From Mesoterricola silvestris (GTDB lineage: Bacteria > Acidobacteriota > Holophagae > Holophagales > Holophagaceae): a stretch of DNA of 64,000 nucleotides. Each line of letters starts with the position of its first letter. The first letter of the stretch is position 1. Where the stretch lies: assembly GCF_030295405.1 (NCBI RefSeq), contig NZ_AP027080.1, positions 4,696,001-4,760,000 on the forward strand, read 5' to 3'. Shown here piece by piece: positions 8,892 through 17,869 of the stretch. A program made the position numbers and the translations under genes. Below the pieces are notes generated by a model that saw only the letters and a program-made list of their open reading frames with translations, was not told where the DNA came from and did no database searches.

Positions 8892-11054
8892 ATGAAACAG
8901 CGTTGGCTGATTCTTCTTCTGGTGCTCATCGCCAGCTTCGGGGTCCTGGGGATCGGGGGGCGGCAGATCGCCCTCAACGCCCCGCCCATCCCCGCCAGCG
9001 TGGTGGGCCCCGATGGGCGCGAACTGGTGGGCGCCGGGCAGATCCTGGACGGCCAGAAGAGCTACCTGGGCCACGGCGGCCAGCACATCGGATCCATATG
9101 GGGCCACGGGGCCTACCTGGCCCCGGACTGGACGGCCAAGGCCCTGCACCGCTGGGCCGAGTTGACCCTCGCCCAGGCCAAGGCCTCCGGCCTCTCCGAC
9201 GCCGAGGCCCGGGCCCGCACCCAGGCCGCCTTCCAGTCCAACAGCTTCCAGGACGGCACCCTGACCCTGGACGCCCCCCGGGCCGCGGCCTACGCCGCCA
9301 CCCGGGAGGAGCTGGCCCGCACCGTCTTCGGGGGCGACAGGGACGCCGCCATCCCCGCCCGCTGGATCCCCTCCATGGAGGAGGGCGAACGCGTGGCCGA
9401 TTTCTTCCTGTGGACCGCCTGGACCGCCGCGGCCCGCAGGCCCGGCGAGGACGTGAGCTACACCCAGAACTGGCCCCAGGAATCCCTGGTGGGCAACCAG
9501 ATCACCCCCATCAGCCACCTGTGGAGCATCCTCTCCATCGTCCTGCTGATCCTGGGCGTGGGCCTCATGGTGTGGTTCCAGGCCTCCCAGAAGGAGGAGG
9601 CCTTCCCGGCCCCCCAGCCCATGACCCCCGAGCCGGCCACCCCCAGCCAGCGCTGGTCCGCCATCTACTTCGCCGTGGCCATGGCCCTCTTCATGGTCCA
9701 GATCCTCATGGGCGTGTTCACCGCCCACTACGCCGTGGAATCCAATTCCCTCTACGGCATCGACCTCAGCCGCATCCTGCCCTACGCGGCCACCCGCACC
9801 TGGCACCTGCAGCTCGCCGTGTTCTGGATCGCCACCTGCTGGCTGGCCACGGGCCTCTACCTGGGCCCCAAGCTCGCCGGCCGTGAACCCAAGGGCCAGT
9901 ACCTGGGCGTCGCCGGCCTCCTGGTGGCCCTCGTGGTGGTGGTGGTGGGCGCCCTCACCGGCAGCCAGCAGGCCATCCTGGGCCGCCTCAGCGGCTCGTT
10001 CATGCTGGGCCACCAGGGCTACGAGTACGTGGAACTGGGCCGCCTCTGGCAGATCCTCCTCACCGTGGGCATGGTGGGCTGGCTCGTGCTGGTGGTGCGG
10101 GCCATCCGCCCCGCCCTGGCCGCCGAGAAGGGCTCCCTGGGCCTCCTGAAGCTCTTCCTCCTGGCCGCCGTGGCCATCCCGCTCTTCTACTCCGCGGGCT
10201 TCATGTACAACCGCGAGACGCACCTGGCCCTGGCCGAGTACTGGCGCTGGTGGGTGGTGCACCTCTGGGTGGAAGGCTTCTTCGAGGTGTTCGCCACCGT
10301 GGCCATCGCCCTGCTCTCCACCCGCCTCGGCCTCCTGCGGGAGAAGACCGCCCTGCGCAGCGTGAACCTCAGCATGATCCTCTTCCTGGGCTCGGGCATC
10401 ATCGGCACCTTCCACCACCTGTACTTCTCGGGCTCCCCGGCCTTCATCTCCGCCCTGGGCTCCATGTTCAGCGCCCTGGAGATCGTGCCCCTGACCATCG
10501 TGGGCTTCGAACTGGCCCAGAGCCTGCGCGCGGGCCGCGCCCTGGGCAGCGGCTACGAGTGGCCCTTCAAGTTCTTCGCCGCGGTGTGCTTCTGGAACCT
10601 CATCGGCGCGGGCGTATTCGGCATGCTCATCAACCCCCCGTCCATCCTCTACTACGGCCAGGGCCTCAACACCACGCCCATCCACAGCCACGCCGCCCTC
10701 TTCGGGGTCTACGGCTTCCTCGCCATCGCCCTGATGCTCTTCGCGCTGCGCGGCATGACCCCCGACCGCGCCTGGGACGGCAAGCTGCTGAAGACCGGCT
10801 TCTGGGGCCTCAACCTGGGCCTGGTGCTCATGCTCGTCCTGAGCCTGATCCCCAGCGGCCTGAACCAGATCGTCCAGAGCCTCCAGCACGGCACCTGGTT
10901 CGCCCGGAGCGCCGCGGTGGTGCAGAGCCCCTTCATGCGGACCCTCACCTGGATGCGCTTCCCCGGCGACGTCCTCTTCGGCGTCGGCGCCCTGGCGGTG
11001 ACCGCGTTCACGATCAAGGCCGTCATCGCCGCCTGGAAGTGGCGCAAGGCCTAG
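8892..11054 (+). CDS. norB: Quinol-dependent nitric oxide reductase (qNor)
   Basis: Reduces two NO to N2O in the cytoplasmic membrane with electrons from quinol. The 720 residues comprise one N-terminal helix, a periplasmic domain of about 200 residues shaped like NorC but without any CxxCH haem motif, and the twelve-helix NorB core. Metal-site motifs are visible: WHLQLAVFW, VVHLWVEGFFEVFA (histidine and the FeB glutamate), TFHHLYFSG, and TTPIHSHAALFGVYG. The fused form takes electrons from quinol and needs no separate NorC. GGAGG at 8882-8886 precedes the ATG. The gene stands alone, divergent from nuoH, with an FNR-like box upstream and a hairpin terminator downstream. It is also called norZ. 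Confidence 0.96.
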   Translation: MKQRWLILLLVLIASFGVLGIGGRQIALNAPPIPASVVGPDGRELVGAGQILDGQKSYLGHGGQHIGSIWGHGAYLAPDWTAKALHRWAELTLAQAKASGLSDAEARARTQAAFQSNSFQDGTLTLDAPRAAAYAATREELARTVFGGDRDAAIPARWIPSMEEGERVADFFLWTAWTAAARRPGEDVSYTQNWPQESLVGNQITPISHLWSILSIVLLILGVGLMVWFQASQKEEAFPAPQPMTPEPATPSQRWSAIYFAVAMALFMVQILMGVFTAHYAVESNSLYGIDLSRILPYAATRTWHLQLAVFWIATCWLATGLYLGPKLAGREPKGQYLGVAGLLVALVVVVVGALTGSQQAILGRLSGSFMLGHQGYEYVELGRLWQILLTVGMVGWLVLVVRAIRPALAAEKGSLGLLKLFLLAAVAIPLFYSAGFMYNRETHLALAEYWRWWVVHLWVEGFFEVFATVAIALLSTRLGLLREKTALRSVNLSMILFLGSGIIGTFHHLYFSGSPAFISALGSMFSALEIVPLTIVGFELAQSLRAGRALGSGYEWPFKFFAAVCFWNLIGAGVFGMLINPPSILYYGQGLNTTPIHSHAALFGVYGFLAIALMLFALRGMTPDRAWDGKLLKTGFWGLNLGLVLMLVLSLIPSGLNQIVQSLQHGTWFARSAAVVQSPFMRTLTWMRFPGDVLFGVGALAVTAFTIKAVIAAWKWRKA

Positions 11055-11075
11055 GCGGATCCCATCGATGGGAAA

Positions 11076-11103
11076 AAAAGGGGGGGCGCAGGCCCCCCCT
11101 TTT
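11076..11103. terminator. Bidirectional rho-independent terminator
   Basis: A stem of eight G:C pairs (GGGGGGGC/GCCCCCCC) with the 4-nt loop GCAG is extended by AAAA before and TTTT after. It therefore has the A-tract and T-tract needed in both directions. It lies between the converging norB (+) and lipoprotein (-) genes. Confidence 0.9.
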
Positions 11104-11135
11104 CCGTGCCGGACGGAAAGGCCCGGCCTTCCCCT

Positions 11136-12101
11136 TCATTCCCGGCTTCCGTAGTAGGTCCAGGACCACAGCCGGATCGAGGTGCCCTCCACCGGCCCCC
11201 GCTGGTAGAGCCGCACCCAGCCCGCGGGCTGGGGGCTCCACTTCACCATCAGGGCCTGGTTGTCGGCGCTCTCCCCCAGGCCGGAGGCGTCCACCAGGTA
11301 GGTGGGGTAGCCGGGCTCGGGGAAGGCCACCTGGATCCAGTCGCCGCGGCGCTCCAGGGGGGAGACCACCACGTCGCGCACCTTGCGGGGGGTGCGCTGG
11401 ACGTCCAGGTCCTCCTGGCTGTGGGGGGGCGCGTTGCGGCCGGGGGCGAATTCCCGGGGGGCGGAGGTGCGCCAGAGGGCTTCGCCCACCATGCGCCCGT
11501 CGGGAAAGCCCGTGGGGGCGTAGGGGGCGTCGTCCCGGGGCTCGGTGCGCACGGCCTGGAGGGCCAGGCTGAGCATGAGGCGGTTGTGCAGGGTCCAGCC
11601 TTCGCGGCTGGTGCGCTCCTTCACGGAAAGGCGCGAATCGGCCAGGATGGCCTCCAGGTGGCCCTCCAGGGTCGTCACCCGGGCGCGGCTGGCGGCGAGG
11701 TCCACCCAGCCCCACCCCAGGGGCCCGCCCCACACCAGGGCGCGGCCCTTGTCCAGGGCGTAGACCGCGGGGTGCTCGCTGGGCTCGCCCGTGACCAGGG
11801 GGCCCGAGAGGCTGAGGCATTCCACGGCCATGACCTTCTCGGCCTTGGGGCCCTTGAACCAGTCCAGGACCTCCAGCCCCGGCAGGGAGCTCCCCCCCTG
11901 GCGTGCCTTGACCCAGTACACGGTGAATTCCTGCTGCCCCGTGCCGGGCCCCTCCAGGACGCCCAGGGCGCCCTCCTCCGGGGGTTGCCGGTCCAGGTTC
12001 AGCCAGGCGGTGACGGGCGGGGCGGCCTTCTTCCGGCGGCACCCCGTGCCGACGCCCAGCGCCACGACCATCCCTAGCATCAGTGCGACCCTGAGTTTCA
12101 T
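11136..12101 (-). CDS. Putative lipoprotein of unknown function
   Basis: 321 residues. The N-terminus is a lipoprotein-like signal sequence (MKLRVALMLGMVVALGVGTGC) with the candidate lipidated Cys at residue 21; the lipobox GTGC is not ideal. A basic RRKK follows. No catalytic motif is recognisable. The C-terminal 90 residues (from about VRDVVVSPLERRGDWIQVAF) have a beta-rich, SH3-like look, which is only suggestive. GGGAG lies 7 nt before the ATG at 12101. The gene is 56 bp downstream of glnS in the same direction and may be read with it. Confidence 0.65.
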   Translation of the reverse strand: MKLRVALMLGMVVALGVGTGCRRKKAAPPVTAWLNLDRQPPEEGALGVLEGPGTGQQEFTVYWVKARQGGSSLPGLEVLDWFKGPKAEKVMAVECLSLSGPLVTGEPSEHPAVYALDKGRALVWGGPLGWGWVDLAASRARVTTLEGHLEAILADSRLSVKERTSREGWTLHNRLMLSLALQAVRTEPRDDAPYAPTGFPDGRMVGEALWRTSAPREFAPGRNAPPHSQEDLDVQRTPRKVRDVVVSPLERRGDWIQVAFPEPGYPTYLVDASGLGESADNQALMVKWSPQPAGWVRLYQRGPVEGTSIRLWSWTYYGSRE

Positions 12102-12157
12102 GATGCTGCTCCCGTTGTCCCGTTGGAACGTGGCACCAGGATAGCGGAAACGGGGGC

Positions 12158-13864
12158 CTACTTGGCCTCGGCCTTCGCCCAGGAATCCTTGAGGCTCACG
12201 GTGCGGTTGAAGACCGGGGTCCCCTTCCCGCCGTCCGGATCGGCCACGAAGTAGCCCAGGCGCTCGAACTGGAAGGCCTCCCCGGGCCGGGCGGCGGCGA
12301 GGGAGGGCTCCACCCGGGCCGCGGGCAGCACCTCCATGCTTTCGGGGTTGAGGAAGTGGCGCCAGTCCTCGCCCTCGGGCACGTCCATGGGGTCCTTGGC
12401 CGTGAAGAGCCGGTCGTAGAGGCGCACTTCGCAGGCCAGGGCGTGGGCGGCGGAAACCCAGTGGAGGGTCCCCTTGACCTTCCGGCCGTCGGGGGCGTCC
12501 CCGCCCAGGGAGGCGGGGTCCCAGGTGCAGCGGAGCTCCGTGACCTCGCCCGCGGCGTCCTGCACCACGCCGGTGCAGCGCAGGAGGCAGGCGTTCTTCA
12601 GGCGCACCTCGGCGCCCGGGGCCAGGCGGAACCACTTCTTCGGGGCCTCGATCTGGAAATCCTCCCGCTCCACGTAGACTTCCCGGGTGAAGGGCACCTT
12701 GCGCCGGCCCAGGGCCTCGTTCTCGGGGTGGTTCGGCACGTCCAGCCAGTGCACCTCGCCCTCGGCCATGTTCTCGATGACCACCTTCAGGGGGCGCAGC
12801 ACGGCCATGGCCCGGGGGGCGCTTCCGGCCAGGTCCTCGCGCACGCAGTGCTCCAGGAGGCCCACGTCGGCCACCATGTCCCGCTTGGCCACGCCCACCT
12901 TCTCGGCGAAGGCGCGCACGCTGGCGGCGGTGTAGCCCCGGCGGCGCAGGCCGCTGATGGTGGGCATGCGGGGGTCGTCCCAGCCCTTGACGATGCCCTC
13001 CTTGACCAGTTCCAGGAGGCGGCGCTTGCTCATGACGGTGTAGGTGAGGTTGAGCCGGGCGAACTCGATCTGCCGGGGATGGGGGCGGGAGAAGAACTTA
13101 CCGTCCACGTCCTGCTGCAGGAACCAGTCGTAGAGGGGCCGGTGGTCCTCGAATTCCAGGGTGCAGATGGAGTGGGTGATGCGCTCGATGGCGTCCGAGA
13201 CCCCGTGGGCGAAGTCGTACATGGGGTAGATGAGCCAGGCGTCGCCGGTGCGGTGGTGGTGGGCGCGCTTGATGCGGTACATGAGCGGGTCCCGCATGTT
13301 CATGTTGGGGCTCTGCATGTCGATCTTCGCCCGCAGGGTCCTGGCGCCGTCGGGGAACTCCCCGGCGCGCATGCGCCGGAAGAGGTCCAGGTTCTCCTCG
13401 GGGCTCCGGTCCCGGTACGGGCTGTTCCGCCCGGCCTTGAAGAAGTTGCCCCGGTATTCCTTGATCTCCTCCTCGTTCAGGTCGCACACGTAGGCCATGC
13501 CCCGGCCGATGAGGTACTCCGCGTAGTCGTAGAGGAACGGGAAGTAGTCCGAGGCGTAGTGCTCCCCGGCCCAGTCGAAGCCCAGCCAGCGCACGTCGTC
13601 CCGGATGGAGTCCACGTACTCGATGTCCTCCTTGACGGGGTTCGTGTCGTCGAAGCGCAGGTTCGTACGGCCTCCGTACTTGGCGGCGAGGCCGAAATTG
13701 ATGCAGATCGACTTGGCGTGGCCGATGTGGAGGTAGCCGTTGGGCTCGGGGGGAAAGCGCGTGCAGATGCGGCCCTGGTGCTTCCCGGAGGACCCGTCGG
13801 CCTCCATGATCTCCTCGATGAAGTTGAGGCTGCGGGGTTCGGGGGCGGGGGTCTCGTTGGTCAT
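12158..13864 (-). CDS. glnS: Glutamine--tRNA ligase
   Basis: Attaches glutamine to tRNA-Gln in the cytoplasm; a class I synthetase of 568 residues, close to the E. coli length of 554. The HIGH motif is at residues 46-49 (GYLHIGHAKS), and the KMSKS counterpart is VMSKRRL near residue 275. The C-terminal two-barrel anticodon-binding region is complete. The start ATG lies one base after the gltX stop, so the two synthetases are probably one transcript. A dedicated GlnRS means this organism need not rely only on the indirect Glu-tRNA-Gln amidation route. Confidence 0.97.
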   Translation of the reverse strand: MTNETPAPEPRSLNFIEEIMEADGSSGKHQGRICTRFPPEPNGYLHIGHAKSICINFGLAAKYGGRTNLRFDDTNPVKEDIEYVDSIRDDVRWLGFDWAGEHYASDYFPFLYDYAEYLIGRGMAYVCDLNEEEIKEYRGNFFKAGRNSPYRDRSPEENLDLFRRMRAGEFPDGARTLRAKIDMQSPNMNMRDPLMYRIKRAHHHRTGDAWLIYPMYDFAHGVSDAIERITHSICTLEFEDHRPLYDWFLQQDVDGKFFSRPHPRQIEFARLNLTYTVMSKRRLLELVKEGIVKGWDDPRMPTISGLRRRGYTAASVRAFAEKVGVAKRDMVADVGLLEHCVREDLAGSAPRAMAVLRPLKVVIENMAEGEVHWLDVPNHPENEALGRRKVPFTREVYVEREDFQIEAPKKWFRLAPGAEVRLKNACLLRCTGVVQDAAGEVTELRCTWDPASLGGDAPDGRKVKGTLHWVSAAHALACEVRLYDRLFTAKDPMDVPEGEDWRHFLNPESMEVLPAARVEPSLAAARPGEAFQFERLGYFVADPDGGKGTPVFNRTVSLKDSWAKAEAK

Positions 13865-13865
13865 G

Positions 13866-15317
13866 TCAGATCCATTTCTCCAGGCGGGCGCACACGTCCT
13901 CGCGGCCCAGGAGGGCCATGGTGTCGAAGATCGGGGGGCTCACGACCCCTCCCGTGAAGGCCACGCGGAGGGCCTGGGCCAGGTCCTTGAGCTTCAGGCC
14001 GTGGCGGGCCAGGATGGCGTCCACGCCGGCCTTGAGGGCGTCGTGGCCGTAGTCCTCCAGGGCGGTCACCTCCCGCAGCGCGGGCTTGACGGCATCCACG
14101 AGGTACTTGGCCACGGCCGCCTCGTCGAAGGAGGCGGGGGCCTTGAGGAGGAAGCGGGTGGTCTCGGCCATTTCCACGAGGGTGGCGCGGTTCTTGTTGC
14201 AGCCGATGGCCAGGGCCTTCCATTCGTCGGGCTTGGCGTCCCAGGCGGCCTCCAGTCCCAGCCTCGCCCACTGCCAGCGCAGGTGCGGGGCGATCTCCGT
14301 CCAGTCCAGGCGCTGGATGAACTTCTGGTTGATCCACTTGAGCTTGTCGATGTCGAAGACGGCGGCCGCCTTCTGGATCTCCCCCAGGTCGAAGTTCTCC
14401 ATGAGCTGCTGGTCCGTGAGCAGCTCCTCCTCGACGCTTTCCGCGGCCTTGCCGTCCACCTTGGGGGTCCACCCCAGCTTGGCCAGGCACAGGCGCACCG
14501 CCACCGGCAGGAAGCCGTCGTCCCGGAACTCGGTGATGCTGGCGGCCCCGTGGCGCTTGCTGAGCTTCTGCTTGTCCTTGCCCAGGATCATGGGCACGTG
14601 GGCGAAGGCCGGAAGCTCGTAGCCCAGGGCGCGGTACAGCGCGATCTGCTTGGGGGTGTTGGCCACGTGATCGTCGCCCCGCACCACGTGGGTGACGCCC
14701 ATGTCCACGTCATCCACCACCACGCAGAAATTGTAGGTGGGGGTGCCGTCCTGCCGGGCGATGATCCAGTCGTCCAGGCTCGAGGCGGGCACGGCGATGC
14801 GGCCCTTCACCAGGTCCTCCAGCACGATCTCCCCCGAATCCGGCATGCGCAGGCGGATGGCGCAGGGCACGGAGCCGTCCAGGTGCTTGTCCCGGCAGCG
14901 GCCGTCGTACATGAAGGGGCGCCCCTCCGCATCGGCCTGCTTGCGGCGGGCGTCCAGGTCCTCCCGGCTGCATTCGCAGCGGTAGGCCAGGCCCGCCTCC
15001 AGGAGCTGGGCGATCTTGGCGCGGTAGAGGTCCATGCGCAGCATCTGGCGGTAGGGCCCGTGGGGGCCCCGGTAGGCGTTGGGGTCCCCGGGGACGGGAC
15101 CCTCGTCCCAGTCCAGGCCCACCCAGTCCATGCCCTCCTCGATGATGCGGATATTGTCGTCGGTGCTCCGGGTGAGGTCGGTGTCCTCCACCCGAAGAAT
15201 GAAAGTTCCATGATGCCGGCGGGCATAGAGCCAGCAGAACAGGGCGGTGCGGACCCCCCCGATGTGGAGCATGCCGGTGGGGCTGGGAGCGAAACGGGTT
15301 ACGACGGGTTTTTGCAT
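13866..15317 (-). CDS. gltX: Glutamate--tRNA ligase
   Basis: Attaches glutamate to tRNA-Glu; class I synthetase of 483 residues. The HIGH-type motif is HIGG at residues 18-21, and the KMSKS counterpart is KLSKRHG near residue 250. The Zn-site region (YRCECSRED followed later by DGRCRDKH) is retained. The helical anticodon-binding domain occupies the last third. It is followed after one nucleotide by glnS. Upstream, 56 bp away, is the MglA-like GTPase gene in the same direction. Confidence 0.97.
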   Translation of the reverse strand: MQKPVVTRFAPSPTGMLHIGGVRTALFCWLYARRHHGTFILRVEDTDLTRSTDDNIRIIEEGMDWVGLDWDEGPVPGDPNAYRGPHGPYRQMLRMDLYRAKIAQLLEAGLAYRCECSREDLDARRKQADAEGRPFMYDGRCRDKHLDGSVPCAIRLRMPDSGEIVLEDLVKGRIAVPASSLDDWIIARQDGTPTYNFCVVVDDVDMGVTHVVRGDDHVANTPKQIALYRALGYELPAFAHVPMILGKDKQKLSKRHGAASITEFRDDGFLPVAVRLCLAKLGWTPKVDGKAAESVEEELLTDQQLMENFDLGEIQKAAAVFDIDKLKWINQKFIQRLDWTEIAPHLRWQWARLGLEAAWDAKPDEWKALAIGCNKNRATLVEMAETTRFLLKAPASFDEAAVAKYLVDAVKPALREVTALEDYGHDALKAGVDAILARHGLKLKDLAQALRVAFTGGVVSPPIFDTMALLGREDVCARLEKWI

Positions 15318-15373
15318 CTAGACCTCGGGCCTGAACCTTATAGTTTGCCCGATGCGGCCGGATCTCCCAAATC

Positions 15374-16246
15374 CTACTTGAGGTACAGCTTCAGGCGTAT
15401 CTCCACGGGGCCGGAGCTGCTGAAGAGGCTGCGGTCCAGGACCACGGGCACCTCCACGACGCTGGTGCTGGGGTGGGCCCCGGGTTCCCCGGTGGGCATC
15501 CCGCCCCCTTCGGTCACCGGCAGCTCCTCGATTTCCTCGAGCAGTTCTCCGGCTCCCAACTCTTCCACTTCCAAGGGCATACGCTCCTTGGCGGCCTCGG
15601 CGCGCGCGCTGGGGCGGGCGGGGAACATCTCGGGCTGGGCCTCGGCCGGGGCGCCCCCGCCGTACTTCTCCGTGAGGTGCTTGAGGACCAGCCTTGCGAC
15701 CCCGGACAGGGTTTCCCGGACCCCCTGGCCCCGGGTGGCGCAGGCCTCGAAGGTGGGCACCCCGAAGCGGTTGATCTCCCGGTTCAGCACCTCCGTGGGC
15801 AGGGCATTGGGGGTGTCCCGCTTATTGAACTGGATGACGTGCGGGAGCTTCTCCAGCTCGGAGCCCTGTTCGCGCAGGTTGTCGATGAGGTTCTGGAAGC
15901 TCTCCTTGTTCCCTTCCAGGGCCTGGGCCTGGGAATCGGCCACGAACACCACGGCGTCGGCCCCCCGCAGCACCAGCTTGCGGGTGGCGTCGTAGAAGAC
16001 CTGGCCCGGCACGGTGTAGAGCTGGATGCGGGTCTTCATGCCCCGGATCGTGCCCAGTTCGATGGGCAGGAAATCGAAGAAGAGGGTCCGGTCCGTCTGG
16101 GTGGCCAGGCTGAGCATCTTCCCCCGGCCGTCCTGGGGAAGGGAATCATACACATGCTGGAGGTTGGTGGTCTTGCCGCAGAGGCCGGGGCCATAGTAGA
16201 CGATCTTGGCGGTCAGCTCTTTGGTGGCTGCGTTGAAAAGGACCAT
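15374..16246 (-). CDS. MglA-like small GTPase with C-terminal extension
   Basis: Ras-like GTPase of the MglA family, which in Myxococcus and relatives sets cell polarity and directs type IV pili and gliding machinery. 290 residues: the P-loop GPGLCGKTT is at residues 19-27, the switch II variant TVPGQ is typical of MglA, and the guanine-specificity motif is NKRD. MglA proteins are usually about 195 residues; here an acidic, low-complexity tail of about 95 residues follows and ends in a short strand-like segment (SGPVEIRLKLYLK). No MglB/roadblock partner gene is adjacent. A role with the pili encoded around 39.5 kb is possible but inferred. Confidence 0.88.
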   Translation of the reverse strand: MVLFNAATKELTAKIVYYGPGLCGKTTNLQHVYDSLPQDGRGKMLSLATQTDRTLFFDFLPIELGTIRGMKTRIQLYTVPGQVFYDATRKLVLRGADAVVFVADSQAQALEGNKESFQNLIDNLREQGSELEKLPHVIQFNKRDTPNALPTEVLNREINRFGVPTFEACATRGQGVRETLSGVARLVLKHLTEKYGGGAPAEAQPEMFPARPSARAEAAKERMPLEVEELGAGELLEEIEELPVTEGGGMPTGEPGAHPSTSVVEVPVVLDRSLFSSSGPVEIRLKLYLK

Positions 16247-16415
16247 GCGGCCTCCACGGGGGAGAAGGGATGCCAGATTGGCTGAGTTAATGGGTCGAGG
16301 TCAAGGTTGAACCCCGGTTCGGGCAAATTACCTGGCTCCCGGGGGGTTGACTGTTTGCATAACCCATTGGACACCACTAGACTGCTCAAGAGATCCAGAA
16401 AATAAAGGGGAGACC

Positions 16416-17393
16416 ATGGCAAAACTGCTCGTTCAAGAGAGTAATGGAGCCCGCGAATTCGAACTGGTCGACAACGAGGTGAACATCGGCCGGGAACTGG
16501 ACAACACGCTCCGGCTGGCGGACCCCAGCATTTCCCGGCATCACGCGGTCCTGCGCCGGACCGCCACGGGCTACGAGGTCCAGGACCTGGGGAGCAGCAA
16601 TGGGGTCCTCATAAACGGGGTGAAGGTGGAAACCGGCGCCCTGAAGGACGGCGACCGCATCACCCTGGGCCAGATGCAGCTCACCTTCGTGGACCCCCAG
16701 CCCGCCGAGGCCATGAACCCCCTGGGCACCGTCCGCATGAGCCTGGATGAAATGGCCAAGATCCAGGGCGGCCCCCCGGAGCCCCCCCCCATCGCCCTGG
16801 CGGCTGCCGCTCCCATGCCGCCCCCGGCCCCCGTTCCGCCGGCCCCCGTTCCGCCGCCCCCCAGGCCCCAGGCCCCCCAGGCCGCCCCCGGCGACAACCC
16901 CGCTCCGGCCTTCCTGCAACCCTACCTGCCCGAAATCCCCGACGACGCCCAGCCCCTCATCGCCGGCGGAGCCATCGAGCGTGGCGACTTCGGCACCCGG
17001 TTCGTGGCCTGGCTCATCGACGGCTGCATCGGCGTCCTGGTCGCCATCCTCTTCATCGTCGCCGTGGCCGTGCTGGGGGCCGTGTCCCACGGCCTGGGCC
17101 TGGCCCTGGGCTGCCTCCTCTATCCGCTCGTCAGCCTGGGCTACCTCGTCTTCATGCTGTGGTGCATGGTCAAGTTCCGGGCCACCCTGGGCAAGAAGAT
17201 CATGAAGCTGCGGGTGGTCCCCGAAGCCAACCCCACCGGCAACATCGACTGGGGCCAGGCCATCCTGCGCCTCGTCGGCCACGTCGTGAGCAGCTTCCTC
17301 TTCTACCTCCCCTACCTCCTCATCCTCGGCGCCGACCGCAAAGGCTTCCAGGACATGTTCTCGGGTTCCATCGTAATCAAGGTCGACCGCTAG
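16416..17393 (+). CDS. FHA-domain/RDD-family membrane protein
   Basis: 325 residues in three parts. An N-terminal FHA domain (about 1-85; NIGRELDN and SISRHHAVL hold the phosphothreonine-binding Arg, Ser and His, and SSNGVLING is typical) is followed by a proline-rich linker of about 60 residues with PP-rich repeats and a C-terminal RDD domain (about 200-320; GTRFVAWLIDG start, three membrane helices). FHA domains bind phosphothreonine proteins, so this probably recruits a phosphorylated partner to the membrane. The ATG at 16416 follows AAAGGGGAG. No kinase gene is next to it. It is divergent from the MglA-like gene. Confidence 0.85.
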   Translation: MAKLLVQESNGAREFELVDNEVNIGRELDNTLRLADPSISRHHAVLRRTATGYEVQDLGSSNGVLINGVKVETGALKDGDRITLGQMQLTFVDPQPAEAMNPLGTVRMSLDEMAKIQGGPPEPPPIALAAAAPMPPPAPVPPAPVPPPPRPQAPQAAPGDNPAPAFLQPYLPEIPDDAQPLIAGGAIERGDFGTRFVAWLIDGCIGVLVAILFIVAVAVLGAVSHGLGLALGCLLYPLVSLGYLVFMLWCMVKFRATLGKKIMKLRVVPEANPTGNIDWGQAILRLVGHVVSSFLFYLPYLLILGADRKGFQDMFSGSIVIKVDR

Positions 17394-17404
17394 GGAACGT
17401 ACGG

Positions 17405-17508
17405 GTTCCAGACCTTCGTCAGGGATTCGCTGACGCAGGCAAGCTGCGTCAGCGAAAAGCTCGCGGCACGGGGTTGAGGAGGAGTGTTGCCACGCTCCGG
17501 CTTCGATG
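17405..17508 (+). repeat. Left arm of a long inverted-repeat element
   Basis: About 104 bp that match, as reverse complement, the segment 17767-17869 with only a handful of differences. It starts 12 bp after the FHA-RDD stop codon. Inside is a perfect hairpin at 17426-17456: 13-bp arms TTCGCTGACGCAG and CTGCGTCAGCGAA around the 5-nt loop GCAAG. Its first 35 bp recur in degenerate form at 27101-27136, so this belongs to a dispersed repeat family rather than being a local palindrome only. Confidence 0.85.
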
Positions 17509-17766
17509 AGCCTTGCGTCCATTCCGAAGCCAAGAGGCTCCCCATCCGGGCCTATGCCCCGTCGATCCGCTTCAAGTTTCCCCGCACGTAGCCCCTTTCG
17601 CGCCGACGTTGATCGCCTCAAGCGAAAGCCGCATCGACCCAGACCCCGTGCACGACGCCAACCGATCAGCGTCGGCGCCGACCCACCCCCCTCCCGCCCC
17701 ACTCGAAGCGCCCCGCCGACCCCCTAGGCCCCTCCGGAAAGCCCCCCCCACCCCACCCCCAACGCC
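17509..17766. other. Noncoding interior of the inverted-repeat element, with a G-quadruplex-prone run
   Basis: About 258 bp between the two arms. I see no gene: open frames here lack start context and family resemblance. The right part is very C-rich on the plus strand; on the minus strand positions 17760-17742 read GGGGGTGGGGTGGGGGGGG, which could fold into a G-quadruplex. No transposase, terminal target duplication or tRNA is visible. The 600-bp gap between the FHA-RDD gene and glgC is filled mostly by this element. Confidence 0.6.
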
Positions 17767-17869
17767 CATCGAAGCCGGAGCGTGCCAACACTCCCCTCAA
17801 CCCCGTGTCGCGAGCTTTTCGCTGACGCAGCTTGTCTGCGGCAGCGAATCCCTGACGAAGGTCCGGAAC
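17767..17869 (-). repeat. Right arm of the long inverted-repeat element
   Basis: Reverse complement of 17405-17508 with a few substitutions and one small length difference. The internal hairpin is kept at 17818-17848, with one mismatch (TTCGCTGACGCAG against CTGCGGCAGCGAA, loop CTTGT). After the arm, about 128 bp remain before glgC and presumably contain its promoter, though no convincing -35/-10 pair stands out. Confidence 0.85.

Noticed and set aside
8124-10889. Very long open reading frame opposite the NO reductase gene
   Set aside because: Its translation is low-complexity Gly/Ala/Glu/Gln/His-rich sequence typical of the antisense of GC-rich codons; norB on the other strand has full family motifs. 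The same applies to the long antisense frames across nuoM, hrpB, the cytochrome b genes and the large TPR gene.
16352-16400. TTGACT as a -35 box for the FHA-RDD gene
   Set aside because: No acceptable -10 hexamer is found 16-19 nt downstream; the promoter in this divergent region remains unassigned.
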